NCBI GenBank assembly: GCA_015657535.1
Contig: JADHZB010000391.1
Coordinates: 1 to 23,588, forward strand
Length of the DNA: 23,588 nucleotides
Direction of reading: 5' to 3'
Origin: Nephromyces sp. MM_2019
Lineage: Eukaryota > Apicomplexa > Aconoidasida > Nephromycida
The notes beneath the pieces are model-generated. The model had not been told where the DNA came from, searched no databases, and saw only the letters and a list, made by a program, of their open reading frames with translations. Every line of letters begins with the position of its first letter. Position 1 is the stretch's first letter. Below are positions 1 through 10,930 of the stretch, piece by piece. Made by a program: the position numbers and the translations under genes.

Positions 1-2777
1 TCATATCCTGTTGGACAGGAGTTAAATTCACAACTATATGTTGTAGTACCATTATTGGATGACTGTTGCTGCTCATATCCTACGTCACATTCACAGCCTG
101 TTCCATTAGTAAATGAGTGATCCCAACATTGAGTGCACTCACCAGTAGTTGCATCAGTGTAATAGTTATCTTTAGTGCTACATTCACAACTAAATGTTGT
201 AACACCATCAACGGTTGACTCTTGCTTCTCATATCCTGTGTTACATTCACAGTCTTCTCCATTACTAGATGAATTAGCCCAGCATTCAGTGCATTTTCCA
301 TTGTCATGGTAAGTGTTTTGTGGACAGCGGCAAGCATCATTATTCTTTTCAAAAGGAGCATTACAACTGTTACATTGGTTGTTATCATCAAAATCAAAAT
401 AATCAGTGCATTTACAATAACCTGTACTGTTTACAAACATGTTAGGACCTCTACATTCCATACATGAATCTGAGTTACCATATCCATAACCATATTTACA
501 ACCACAATACTTGTTTTCGTAATTATAAAATTTACCTTCTGGGCAATTCTGACAATAGAAATTTTCATCTACATAATTTGATGGTTGATCACAAGGTGTA
601 CACTTTCCAGGATTATTCGTCTCAAAAGCCATAAAAAATGGACAAGATTGAATTACACATTCGCTGTTTTCGTTCTCAGTATAGGGAGAATCACACTCAT
701 CACATTGATCGCCAGTGTATCCTTCATTACATTTACATTCCCCATTTTCAACAGTACCATTCTTACAGTTGTAACAATGATTATCTTTAGAAAATGCTCC
801 ATCACCTTGGCATTCAGAGCAAGCGTAATTATCATCATATCCATAACCAGGGTTACACATGCAATAACCTTGGTTATCCATAGTTCCGTTTTGACATTTA
901 CGACAACTACCTTCGTAGTAAAAGTATTCATCATCACAATAATTACATCCACCGTAGTAATCCTTTTTATAACCTTCATTACAAGTGCAATTATTGCCTT
1001 GACCCTGGCCATGTCCACAACTGTAACAATATCCATCTTTAGTAAATCCATCGGAACATGTTGTACATGCCTCTGAGCTATTTGGGTCTGTCATTTGACC
1101 TTCAGGACAAGTTTCATTACAACTTGATCCATATTTCCCGGCAGGGCAAACACAATCAGATACATAGAAATTATAATTCTTCCCCCCTTCACATGGATAA
1201 GTGTAGTTACTACACCAATCAAAACTATTAAACGCACAAGCACCATCAAAAGCCTTACTGAAAGCTTTTGAAAAATCCATAAAATTATGTCCTGATTCGT
1301 TATATTTATTCATATTTTTCATAAACTCTACCCATGCATTTGCGCTATCTTCTGAGTAAAAATTGGCGCCGATTGAAACGTCAACTCCTGTTTCATTATA
1401 CTTGCAATATGTAGTATAACTTGGGTCTGAATAATCATTAGACCATGGGGTTAATGTTTGAAAAGCCTCACAAGTTTGTTTACCAAATGTTGTATTAAAA
1501 GTAAAATTAGTGAATCCATTTACAGTAGCATGAGAATTACTTTTACTAAAGGCAAAATATTGAAATTCTCCTTGTTTCCCAGAAAAATTCTTACCACCAG
1601 CCTCTTCATTAGTAAATTGTGCACACATAGTCATACCATTTTCATCCATATGTTCAATCCAATAAACCATTGGGTTATACTTTCCAGAATCATCCTCACT
1701 AGTTTCTGAAGCAGTAGCTTCCTCTGAAGCAGTACCTTCCTCTGAAGCAGTAGCTTCCTCTGAAGCAGTAGCTTCCTCTGAAGCAGTAGCTTCCTCTGAA
1801 GCAGTAGCTTCCTCTGAAGCAGTAGCTTCCTCTGAATTAGTAGAAAATTTCATTGACATGTGTCCTGTAGGAGGTTTTTCAAAAGCATTTTTAAACTCAG
1901 CATACATACAAAATCCCATGGGATCACCCTTTTCATTCCATTCTGGCCAGGTAAAATTCATATAACCTGTTTGGTAATCTGATTTATAATTTTGTTCAAC
2001 ATATTCGTCATAAAAATTTCTTGGTGGTGACTCATCTTCATTTTCATCTTCTGAATTTTCTGAATTGGATTCATCTTCATTACTTGATTCATCTTCAGGG
2101 TATGGGTAAGCTTTCCAAAATACCATATATTCACCTGTCATTGGATCAGTTGTTGATGTACTACCAAAGTTAAAAGTAGCAGTGTTTTTTTCAGTATCCA
2201 TGCTGTCAAACCATACAGTTCCGAAACTGTCGTAGGATTCCATCATACTTTGATAATTTCCCATTTTATACATAGATGGAAACATCATCCACTGTTTACC
2301 TGAAGTTGGAAATGAGAAAGTATGATTCTTCTGAGTACCATCAAATTCCATGGTAAAGGAACCATTTTGAGAACTTGAGCTGTAGCAATTTTTATCATCA
2401 GGACAAACTTCAAATGAAACGTAAGTTCCAAATTTGCTAGTATTGTCTTTAGTCTCAGCTTCACTATCTGTGCTATTGGAATTGAACATTTTTTTAGCAC
2501 AAAATGTGTAGTTTCCTACGCCTTGATAATCTCCGTCATAATAAGAAAATGCATATTGTGGGTTGGCATAATTTGAAACTCCTTTACTCTTGACACCGGC
2601 TGTATAGGAGAAGGACACATCTGATGAAACAGGAAGAGGTGAGGAGCATGTTACCCATGATGCTTCACCTGCTCCTGTATTGTAGATTTGTTGGCAAATT
2701 CTATAATTAAATTGACTAATTAATATAAGTAAAGTCAGGATCAAATATAGAGGACCCCCCATATTGTATTTAACCAT
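1..2777 (-). CDS. Large cysteine-rich surface or secreted protein, N-terminal 925 codons (partial)
   Basis: One frame is open from the ATG at 2777 down to the left edge, with no intron and no stop, so the C-terminus is missing. A second in-frame ATG follows five codons later. Residues about 10-27 (core LYLILTLLILISQFNY) form a hydrophobic signal peptide or anchor. Residues about 30-310 are cysteine-poor, rich in aromatic residues and N-glycosylation sequons, with an acidic E/D/S/N linker near 230-250. A six-residue repeat follows at about 312-358. Two modules on either side of that repeat look alike (WPEWNEKGDPMGFCMYAEF and YWIEHMDENGMTMCAQF). From about residue 510 to the edge the protein is a chain of short cysteine motifs such as GYCMCNPGYGYDD and CKCNEGYTGDQC, of the EGF/furin-like or GCC2_GCC3 type found in protist surface proteins. 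The module boundaries are my reading. Ligand and exact family are unknown. Confidence 0.85.
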   Translation of the reverse strand, partial: MVKYNMGGPLYLILTLLILISQFNYRICQQIYNTGAGEASWVTCSSPLPVSSDVSFSYTAGVKSKGVSNYANPQYAFSYYDGDYQGVGNYTFCAKKMFNSNSTDSEAETKDNTSKFGTYVSFEVCPDDKNCYSSSSQNGSFTMEFDGTQKNHTFSFPTSGKQWMMFPSMYKMGNYQSMMESYDSFGTVWFDSMDTEKNTATFNFGSTSTTDPMTGEYMVFWKAYPYPEDESSNEDESNSENSEDENEDESPPRNFYDEYVEQNYKSDYQTGYMNFTWPEWNEKGDPMGFCMYAEFKNAFEKPPTGHMSMKFSTNSEEATASEEATASEEATASEEATASEEATASEEGTASEEATASETSEDDSGKYNPMVYWIEHMDENGMTMCAQFTNEEAGGKNFSGKQGEFQYFAFSKSNSHATVNGFTNFTFNTTFGKQTCEAFQTLTPWSNDYSDPSYTTYCKYNETGVDVSIGANFYSEDSANAWVEFMKNMNKYNESGHNFMDFSKAFSKAFDGACAFNSFDWCSNYTYPCEGGKNYNFYVSDCVCPAGKYGSSCNETCPEGQMTDPNSSEACTTCSDGFTKDGYCYSCGHGQGQGNNCTCNEGYKKDYYGGCNYCDDEYFYYEGSCRKCQNGTMDNQGYCMCNPGYGYDDNYACSECQGDGAFSKDNHCYNCKNGTVENGECKCNEGYTGDQCDECDSPYTENENSECVIQSCPFFMAFETNNPGKCTPCDQPSNYVDENFYCQNCPEGKFYNYENKYCGCKYGYGYGNSDSCMECRGPNMFVNSTGYCKCTDYFDFDDNNQCNSCNAPFEKNNDACRCPQNTYHDNGKCTECWANSSSNGEDCECNTGYEKQESTVDGVTTFSCECSTKDNYYTDATTGECTQCWDHSFTNGTGCECDVGYEQQQSSNNGTTTYSCEFNSCPTGY
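1705..1836 (-). repeat. In-frame 18-bp coding minisatellite, about 7 copies
   Basis: The plus-strand unit tctgaagcagtagcttcc starts at 1705, 1723, 1741, 1759, 1777, 1795 and 1813, and a partial unit starts at 1831. Read on the minus strand inside the surface-protein gene, each unit encodes E-A-T-A-S-E. The copy at 1723 has one base change that turns A into G. The copies are nearly identical, so the array is young or kept uniform, and gain or loss of units keeps the frame. It makes an acidic, Ser/Thr-rich, probably flexible or O-glycosylated linker. Confidence 0.95.
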
Positions 2778-2792
2778 ATATAAAATTATTAG

Positions 2793-2808
2793 AAAAAAAA
2801 AAAAAAAA
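2793..2808. repeat. A16 homopolymer upstream of the surface-protein start
   Basis: Sixteen consecutive A residues on the plus strand lie 16 bases upstream of the minus-strand ATG at 2777, so the gene's own leader reads as a T16 run. Poly(dA:dT) tracts near starts often exclude nucleosomes. That role here is inference. Confidence 0.8.
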
Positions 2809-2950
2809 GTTATAAAATTCTTAAAACTACTTTACGTTTAAATAAAACTTTGTGATGTGTTGTTTTTCTCAAATCTAATTGATTAATTTCAATTTGATAA
2901 GAGTTGAAATGATTTAAATGGGGGTTTGATGTTATGCACTTAAGGGAAGT

Positions 2951-3026
2951 TTTCTTTGAATTATTGTATTGTTACTCGAATTTAAGAAAAATTTTCTTTA
3001 AATTATTGTATTGTTACTTAGATTTA
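2951..3026. repeat. Tandem duplication, period 42 bp
   Basis: Two copies of a segment with the core aattattgtattgttact begin at 2951 and 2993. Over the first 34 bases the copies match at 30 positions. The duplication lies about 175 bp upstream of the surface-protein start codon, in its presumed promoter side. Confidence 0.8.
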
Positions 3027-3528
3027 TTTACCCTCAGGGCAATTTCGTAGTGCATTAAAGTGCCAGTAGCACCTATTTAGCATATTGACAACTCTACTAA
3101 AAGTAAAGGGTTACTTATAGAAATTAAAATGTGGGTGATTCCAATTGAAGTTAAAATGGTGTTTCTAGATAGATACTACAGAGCTGAACTAAGTCGTTCG
3201 ATAAACTTAAAAATTGGAAGCAGTTCGTTCAGCCGGAGGAAAGGTTACATCTTATCTATACATGAGAATGATTATCTGAAAGTAAGTTGTTTGTAATTAT
3301 TGTCTGGGCTAGTTAAAACACTAGTTCTGTAACTAAAAATACACGTGTTGTTATTATTCTAATTTTTCAAACACTTCTTAAATACACACGAAGAAGTGCG
3401 GAAATAAGAACTTACCTTGGAATTCATTACAATGTAACTCGTATCTAGAAATTCTATAAATGAACAATATTGAAGAACCCTGGCTTAAGCTATTGCAATT
3501 GCTATTCTGATGTAAAAGGTATTAATTT

Positions 3529-3582
3529 CATTTGGTAAATAGTTCACCATTTGGTATATAGCTCACCGTTTTGGTATATCAC
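3529..3582. repeat. Imperfect 19-bp tandem repeat, nearly three copies
   Basis: The units catttggtaaatagttcac, catttggtatatagctcac and a shortened cgttttggtatatcac follow one another directly from 3529. No coding potential is seen. The array lies about 750 bp upstream of the surface-protein gene. Confidence 0.8.
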
Positions 3583-6097
3583 TTGCTTAAAAACATATAA
3601 ATGAAACACGAGATCCAACTATTGTAAATTTTTAAAATATTTTCTCTTCTTAATTTCAAGAAACAATTTTAAAACTGCAATGGAACTTGATTGAAAATAT
3701 TCAAACTCATTTAATGAAAATTCTTTTTAAACTTGTTGCGGTATTAAAGAGTCACAGCATTTAATCAAAACCTTATTTCAATATAAAAAACTCTCAAGGA
3801 CAATTAAAGAGAAGTACACATCCAATCTTCATCAAAATACAAAGCTATCTATATATTCCTTAAACTAAAATTTATATACAAGGAGAATCCTGTTCAAAAT
3901 AAAAATTAATGAACTCACCATAAGTAAATTCGAATACGTTGTAATAAACCTTACTATTGTCTTAAATAGAACGACATTATAGTAGTAAAAATGATTACTA
4001 AACATTATGCTTATGAAACCTTCATTTTTTTTATCACATATCTGAATAAAACTACTTCGCTAATCTCGCTTGTAAATTTTCCCTATATGGCTGAAAATGC
4101 ACTTCGATTATCAAACCTTAATTAATTATGGCTTATCGACTTCAAAAAGCGATTTTCCTAAATGCTTATGATATGTATCGACTCAATATTATTATTTATA
4201 CAAGGAAATTAATAAAAAATTATTTACATCACTTTATATGATATTTGTTGGACAAACGACTAGCTAAACAAGTAATTTGTTAGGATTATTAAAACCTTTT
4301 TGATGTTGATCAAGTGGCATAATAGTTGAACAATTTAGTAATGTATCTGAATACTATATAAACAAAGTTTTATAAATAAATAATGCAGTAATTTATACTT
4401 GTATTTTTTAGTTAGTAAAAAATCTGAATTAAAAACCGTCTGATTTGCAGAAGGAAATTATTTAGGGATTAAGAGCTAAAACTCAACAATAAGAATAGAA
4501 GAAAATTTACTAATTGAATCAAAATTCTGAATATTTTCAAGTTGGATATTGATGCTTAAACTAGTGTTTGTTGATCTATGGTAAGTATGTCTTGGGCAAA
4601 GTTTATAAAAAGGTATAATTTCAAGGCTATGTATTCTGTATAAAATGATATTCATGTTGGCTCAAACGCGAAAATCAGAACTTAAGCTTTAAGCTTCATT
4701 GTTTGTTTAATGATTACTTAAGCTGAAATGGCTTCATAGCAAAGTATAATAAGCTCTATGTAAGATTTCGTTACATGAAGGTGGCTCATATGCATAGCCT
4801 TGGTTGAAACGTTGTTCTTTGTATTTCTAGGGATAAAATAAGGAGCAAAAAGTATGACAACTTACAAAACTGAGTCAAAGATTCAAATTAAATTGATCGT
4901 AAATAGTTGCCAGGGTTTATAGAATTTACTAAAGAATTGTTATAAGAAACATACATTGGTGTTGTGAAAAAGCTGACAAGAGTGGTATTTCATGGGCAAG
5001 ATAAACTTCAAAGTACCGCAAGATTATTGGGAAATATTGAATTTATAGTTAACATTTTTAAAAGAAGTTATATTCTATTAAGCTGTAGAACTAGGAAAAA
5101 AAAAGCTTTAAAATTGTACAAAAATAATATTTGCAATTAAATCCCTTTCAAGTCAAAACATGAAGTATGTACATAGGATATTTTGATGCTTGATGTCATT
5201 CAATGAAAGTGGTAAAACAGAAAGTGGTAGTTTATGCATAAAACTTATCCTTATTGCTAACAAAACATATATATATAATCTTTTAAGGAAACTACTTTCA
5301 ATATAAAGAGCATGATGTTAATGATAAAGTTTTAAAAAATAAACGACGACTTAAAAAGTGTTTACCTGTCCTATTGGTTTTAAAAGGTGATAAATATAGT
5401 TATAGTTCGAGTGTGCAACTTGCAAGCCTTAGAATACGGTTAAGGATCAATGTAATATTAAATTAAGAAGCTTATACCTACTTCAATGCTACAAAATTTT
5501 TATGTGACATTTGGTTTTGTGTTGTCAAAATTATAAAATTAAGAACTAGATGCATTTGATGAATGTTAAAATCCCCTCGATTAACAGAGGTGAAAACCAG
5601 ATTGGAGACGCTAGAGGATACAAATTTCTGATTTAGTATAAAACTCATACATACCTACACAAACTCTTAATTAAAATAACAAAAGTGGGCAAACTAAGAA
5701 AAAGGACGAATCTTCAAAAATCCGTTACCGCTACTATACATGATATCATAGTCAAGAGCTAGGAATAGTGTAAAATTGATCAATATATCGATCGAATTTA
5801 AAGAAATTAGAGCCTTTTCAAGTACTATCCCTAAATAGAGTTACAAAGTATAGATATCTTCTACAAAACTACTGATAAAACTTTTTAAACTTGTACCACA
5901 ACACTTTTTTATTATTTTTCACAAATGGCTTAACTACTACTAACTCACTGTTTTTGCACAACAATAAATATACAATATAATCCCAACAAACTAAGGAAAC
6001 TACAATAAAAACGTTGCAATCCTTTTTTAAGAAATAATTTACATAACAAACACGATGGTTACCCTCAGTTATATACTCTCCTAACCGAAAATAATTT

Positions 6098-6126
6098 ATT
6101 GAATATATTGATGTTATATATTCAAT
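6098..6126. repeat. Short perfect inverted repeat (10-bp arms, 9-bp loop)
   Basis: The arms attgaatata (6098-6107) and tatattcaat (6117-6126) are exact reverse complements. In such AT-rich DNA this can arise by chance. No function is assigned. Confidence 0.6.
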
Positions 6127-6696
6127 ATAGAGGCTAATAATAATGGGGACAGAGAATAATATTTGTTGAAAATTACAGAGCTAATGCCGAATTTTAAAAA
6201 CAAGATTATAAATCAAAAATAAGAAAAATGATTCATAGACACCCTTTACCATTAATATGTCCACGTAGCATTGCCATTGCTTTAGCCAGACAATTACTAC
6301 CGACAAAAATCTCCCAAGTAAAAGAAAACAGTAGAGATAAAATGTCCCATGACAATGTTACCCTTAATAGAAATCAAGGGAAAAATACCAACTGGGTTTC
6401 AAAAGTATTCAGTATCTGCTACATCTACTACTCTCCAAGGTCTGCTTTTCAAAATGAGGATCTTTAAACAAAAAAATCGAGCTCACCAAAGGCAACCATA
6501 TCCCAGAATGATTGGGATAAACAAAAAAATATTCCCAAAGCATTAACACTATTGGATAAACATTTTCTTAAGCTGAAACAAATGAAATGATGACTCAGGT
6601 ACTAAATATTTTTATTTTAGTCAATCTATGAGAAATGGATCAAGATTGTTTTTGGAGCTTATTGAATTTAAATAGTTAAAAAATTGCGAAATTAGA

Positions 6697-7354
6697 ATTT
6701 TTTTATATGAAGTAATTTCCATGAAAAAGCACTATGCAGTAGCAGAGAAAATATTCAAATAAAGCAGAGTATAACAAAAATTATATTAAGAATGTATCTA
6801 CAGCTTTATATCGGAACAAGTTCTAGTAAACTTTTGTTTTCTTTTGGAGTATATCGATGATAGAGATGTATTTTCATTATGAAACGGTGAAGAAATTATT
6901 CAGTTTCGCAACCGGATTTATGGATGATAAAAATACAGTTTAGCTATTTCAAATCTGATTCATGAAGCTTCTCAGAAAATAACTAATGATAAATGCTCTT
7001 AGAATAAAAAATGCCTCAAAAAGAGCTAATTAGAGTACAATTTTCCTGATCCAGTATTATCAATTTTTCCTAAATCAAATTATAAAATTTCCGCTGAAGA
7101 ACTACTAAAAGAACTTGGAAAAAAGAAGCTATTATTCAGCACGAAACTTGTATGACAATTTTATTCATGAGTAAAACACAGAAAAATGCATAGGAAAAAT
7201 ATGCTCTAATGCATATATAGACACTGAAGATTAATTAACATTCTACATAGAAAAAGACTGGCATGAATAGCAATTTTACAATACTGGTGAATCTAGAAAA
7301 AAGTTGTAGGCAAAATAATAAAGGATCGAAAACAACAAACTAGGCCAAAATATT
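6697..7354 (+). pseudogene. Decayed copy of the ankyrin-like gene at the right edge
   Basis: This stretch aligns through its length with the reverse complement of the gene at 23018-23588. Bases 6731-6750 (actatgcagtagcagagaaa) are identical to the complement of 23534-23553, and further matching blocks keep the same order. Translated, it reads HYAVAEKIFK, then a stop, then LLEYIDDRD, against YYAVAEKLLKEG and LLKYIDDKD in the other copy. Many TAA, TAG and frameshift changes break it, and at least two deletions remove parts of the middle and the C-terminal third. Similarity continues past the stop of the other copy, for example tactggtgaatctagaaa here against tactggagaatctagaaa there, up to about 7354. 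Possible weaker ankyrin-like traces reach about 7480. No promoter or intact start is seen. Confidence 0.85.
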
Positions 7355-10300
7355 TCTTGGTGTTGAAGATTAGGATGCATTTACTTAACAATATTTTTGG
7401 ACGAATAAAATTCTCATCGAATATTATAAAACGAGAAAGCTCAATTATAATGACAGGGAGAAACGAGAACGGCATGTGCAAAGATAACTGACATAATGCT
7501 TCTGTGATCTAAGACTGACTACAGTGAGTTGGAAAAAAATTCATCAATTTATAAAGTAATTTAACTCTATTGAGAATTACACCGAATTTAAAACAGGGAT
7601 TTTTATCTTATATTGTAATTATAAATTACAAATATACCAAAATTATAACTATATTATATTACAAATAAATTTTAGCAACGCAAAGAACATATGCGTAAAT
7701 ATTGTTAACTTGAGAATAGCAAAAGGCCCAATGAATTCAAATAGCACCAAGCATAAAAAATTAAAAGTCAAGTTACAACACAAAAAAAAATGAAACTAAA
7801 AAAAACATAATGCAAAGCTGGAAAATTGAAAATAAGTAGTATTTAACACACATTTTAGAAGCTTACAACGAAAGTAGTATAAGACAGGCTAAGCGTAAAA
7901 ATAGTTACAAAGTTAAAGTAAAATATAGAGGCGAAAATAAGAATTTTGAATAGATATCTAAGGTACTTTCCGGAACAAAAGGTCACCTATGAGGATAGGT
8001 CCAGGAATTGTAAGAATTTCAAAAATCTATTTAAATAAATGTATATAGAAGACCCAGACTATGATTAAGCTTTTGGGACACTAAAAACATGGAAATAAAA
8101 AGGTGCAAATTAAAACATTAAATCAATTAATTGATTCCTAATTCGAGATTGTTTTAGGGGGTAAAACAGCTCCTAATTAAACAATGACGAAAAGAAAGAT
8201 ATACAAAATACTAAAAAGTACCTCAAAGTTGAAATTGTATTAGTATTTTCGCTTTTCTAATTTCAGTTTTCTAACGAAAGAACAAGGAAACACAGATAAC
8301 CTTTTCTGTAAAGGGAAAAAGAATATCAAAAAAATTGCGATGCAAATATAGCTAACCCATTTTAATCGAGAAGCTCATAAGCACCCGAAACTAGCAATTG
8401 GCATAAGCAGCCAGCCACTGAAGAGCAAAACGTTGATTAGAAGTTGAATCCCAAACGTGAAAGTCAAAAAAAGAGAGTTATTTTTCTAAATACACACACA
8501 CACTGATCGAATGATTAACTGAGGATTCTAATCAAAAAACAAAATAGGTTAGATTTAACTGCCTATCTCACATGATTTGTTTCCATTATTTGAATTAACA
8601 TTGTCCAAGAATTTTATTTTGCTTCACATTCTCCATTTATCTTTTATCTCTAACCACAAAAAAATTTTCCTTATAGACTTTCAACTCAATTAAATTTGAA
8701 ACTCCTTTTCAAAAACCTATGGATGACCCTCGATCTCGAACCAAAAATGATTACCTTTATTCTTATTCATGCACTCTATAATCTTACACTGACGTGGAAT
8801 TATGCATCTTCAAACACAACTCGAGATTACGCAAACCCTGCACTTAGGATCACTGCTAGCACGCTACATGGCACTTTTTCAAATAAATATATAAAACTCC
8901 ATAATAAATATACTTTTAGCAACGAGTCCCATAACAAATATAACTACCTCAAAAAATTAACCACTTAAGTTCCAGATCAAATAAATACCTTGCATAAAAT
9001 TGTTAACATGTTGTTACCTACCACCCACAAACAGTTAATTAAAACTTGAACAAATGGTATAGATAATATTCTTATTTTAAAAATTGCATTGACTAGACAT
9101 AGTTAAGGCCTTGCTTCATTATTGTATTGACGTTCTTTACATTACCATAGAAAACACCTAAAACATCTTGCTGATAATCCAAACATAAAATCGAAATTTG
9201 AAATTTTTACACATTTGAACTTGTAACATTTTCTTATTAATTCATATATAGCTCTTTTATTCTGTTAGTTTCTGACTTTATTATTTTGAATCAAATACTT
9301 GAGGTTGGGTGTCACTATCAATTAAAATTTCAAACTCAGGAGAATAGTCGTAAGGGGACATAAAATAATATTTTTCTTAACACATGATACTAGGGTATAA
9401 TCGGCAATTGTGAATTAATACACCTTTTATGATGATGTATGATAAATTTTCATAAGTTATAAGAAGAATGTATAATTTATTAATGTATTGTCTTATTTTT
9501 ATTCGTATGATTCCTACTCTAGAATAAGTATTTAAAATTTAAATCAAAACATTTTGATACTTAATATCGGTTGAATAGTTCGAGAAATCTCAGTTAAGAT
9601 TGTCCCAGTTTATTTGAAACATATATAATGATTTACTCTTAAATAAAACACATAAGCTATTAATTTTATACTTCAAAATTCGGTTGGTACCATCTTTATT
9701 TTTGATTTTATATCGAAAATATAACTCTCGGGAGGGATACCCATTATTTCCATTCTTTGAAAATGAAACTTTATATTAATAATATTTATCAAGCCATTAG
9801 GGACAAAATTTAAGCACTGATAATCAAAATAGTAAAGATAAAGCAAATGAAATTCAAACAGAAATTGTAGTTTAACAAGTTATATATTTATTATATACCA
9901 ACTCTATATTTATAACTCTGTCTATCTTTAATATTAAAAAAGCTAGAGATATACAAAAAATTTTATATTTTGAGCTAAAATGGGATTTCTTTGTTAATAT
10001 ATCTATCTAATTATTTTTCATACAATATGTATAAATTGATAGAAATAATGAAACACAAGTTTAAGAGAAGAAATTAAAGTTAATTTATTTACCTTAGCAC
10101 TTTTTTAATAAAAAGCTTATTGGAAGAGTCATCCTAGCAGTCATACCTAGCGAATCATTATTATCATTTGTTTAAATAAGAACAGAACCATATAGTCATG
10201 GTCTTTAAGGTTGATTCCCAGTTTAAACCAAAAGATTCTAATTGTTTAGTGCTATTTACTCAATTTAGCTTGTGATGAATTAATATAACCTGAATCTCTT

Positions 10301-10900
10301 GAATTTTTGTATATCCAATGGAATGAGTCAAATTTGTCTAAACTTCAACACAAATTAGGCAAATATGGTGTTTCAATCTGATTCTACTTGATAATTTGAA
10401 ACTTAACAATGTTGCAGGTCATTGTTTCATGGGCTCAGAAGAAAAATATTTGATTTCACACTTTCTAGGGTACGGACATTTGACTACTAAACCCAGCCTC
10501 ATCCACTTAAATAACCCTTGATATGCTTGTGTTTGATATGTGACGTGCCTTGAGATCGAAATATAGCCCTATTTAAAAAAGCTAAACTAAGTCCGGTGCA
10601 TGAATATGACGATTCAAATATCGGGCTTGTGAGTTTATAGTAATTTTATTATCCTTATTTTGGAATATTTTTGCATTTTAAAGGTTTTTTATTTAAAATG
10701 GATGCAGTTCAACTCTACTCAATATGCTATATTTTTAGAAGTAATAAAAATGGCTTAACATAAGAAAAAAATAAAGTCTCATCTTAACTTCTAGCGACAC
10801 TTAATTATTTTTTAGTGGCTTTTGTGCGTAACTAATTTTTGATAAATAGCTTATAAATTGTAAAGAGTGTGAATGCTCACTTAGATCATAAAATTTCTAC

Positions 10901-10930
10901 TTCAACTTTCAAATATTTTTGAAAGTTCAA
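10901..10930. repeat. Inverted repeat, 13-bp arms with one mismatch, 4-bp loop
   Basis: Arm ttcaactttcaaa (10901-10913), loop tatt, arm tttgaaagttcaa (10918-10930). Twelve of thirteen positions pair. It would form a stable hairpin for this composition. No gene lies close by on either side. Confidence 0.75.

Larger units (their letters stand above)
2778..6696. other. Non-coding AT-rich stretch
   Basis: Apart from the two short tandem repeats near its left end and one inverted repeat at 6098, I see nothing to support a gene. Open frames on both strands are short, low in complexity and interrupted. No tRNA-like cloverleaf or rRNA segment was recognised. Two overlapping short frames at 6228-6546 are compositionally plain and match nothing I know. 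They lie just 5' of the decayed ankyrin-like copy and could be remnants of its upstream part, but that is not shown. Confidence 0.6.

Noticed and set aside
80..397. Open minus-strand frame rich in N-V and M
   Set aside because: It is a shifted frame of the cysteine-rich gene, whose true frame runs unbroken from 2777 to the edge.
585..1076. Open plus-strand frame of 163 codons
   Set aside because: It is the antisense shadow of the cysteine-rich minus-strand gene. The T/I/V-rich product is what antisense cysteine and acidic codons give.
1..2777. Ciliate-type stop reassignment
   Set aside because: No in-frame TAA, TAG or TGA is needed as a sense codon in any supported exon, and both complete spliced genes end at TAA.
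5405..5420. gttcga motif as a possible tRNA T-loop
   Set aside because: No matching acceptor, D or anticodon stems could be drawn around it. Other ttcga occurrences in the gene-poor region failed in the same way.
8680..8783. Open frame right after a pyrimidine-rich tract and TAG (TFNSIKFETPFQKPMDDP...)
   Set aside because: It looks like an acceptor followed by about 33 open codons, but no donor, partner exon or known family was found. This length is not rare by chance.
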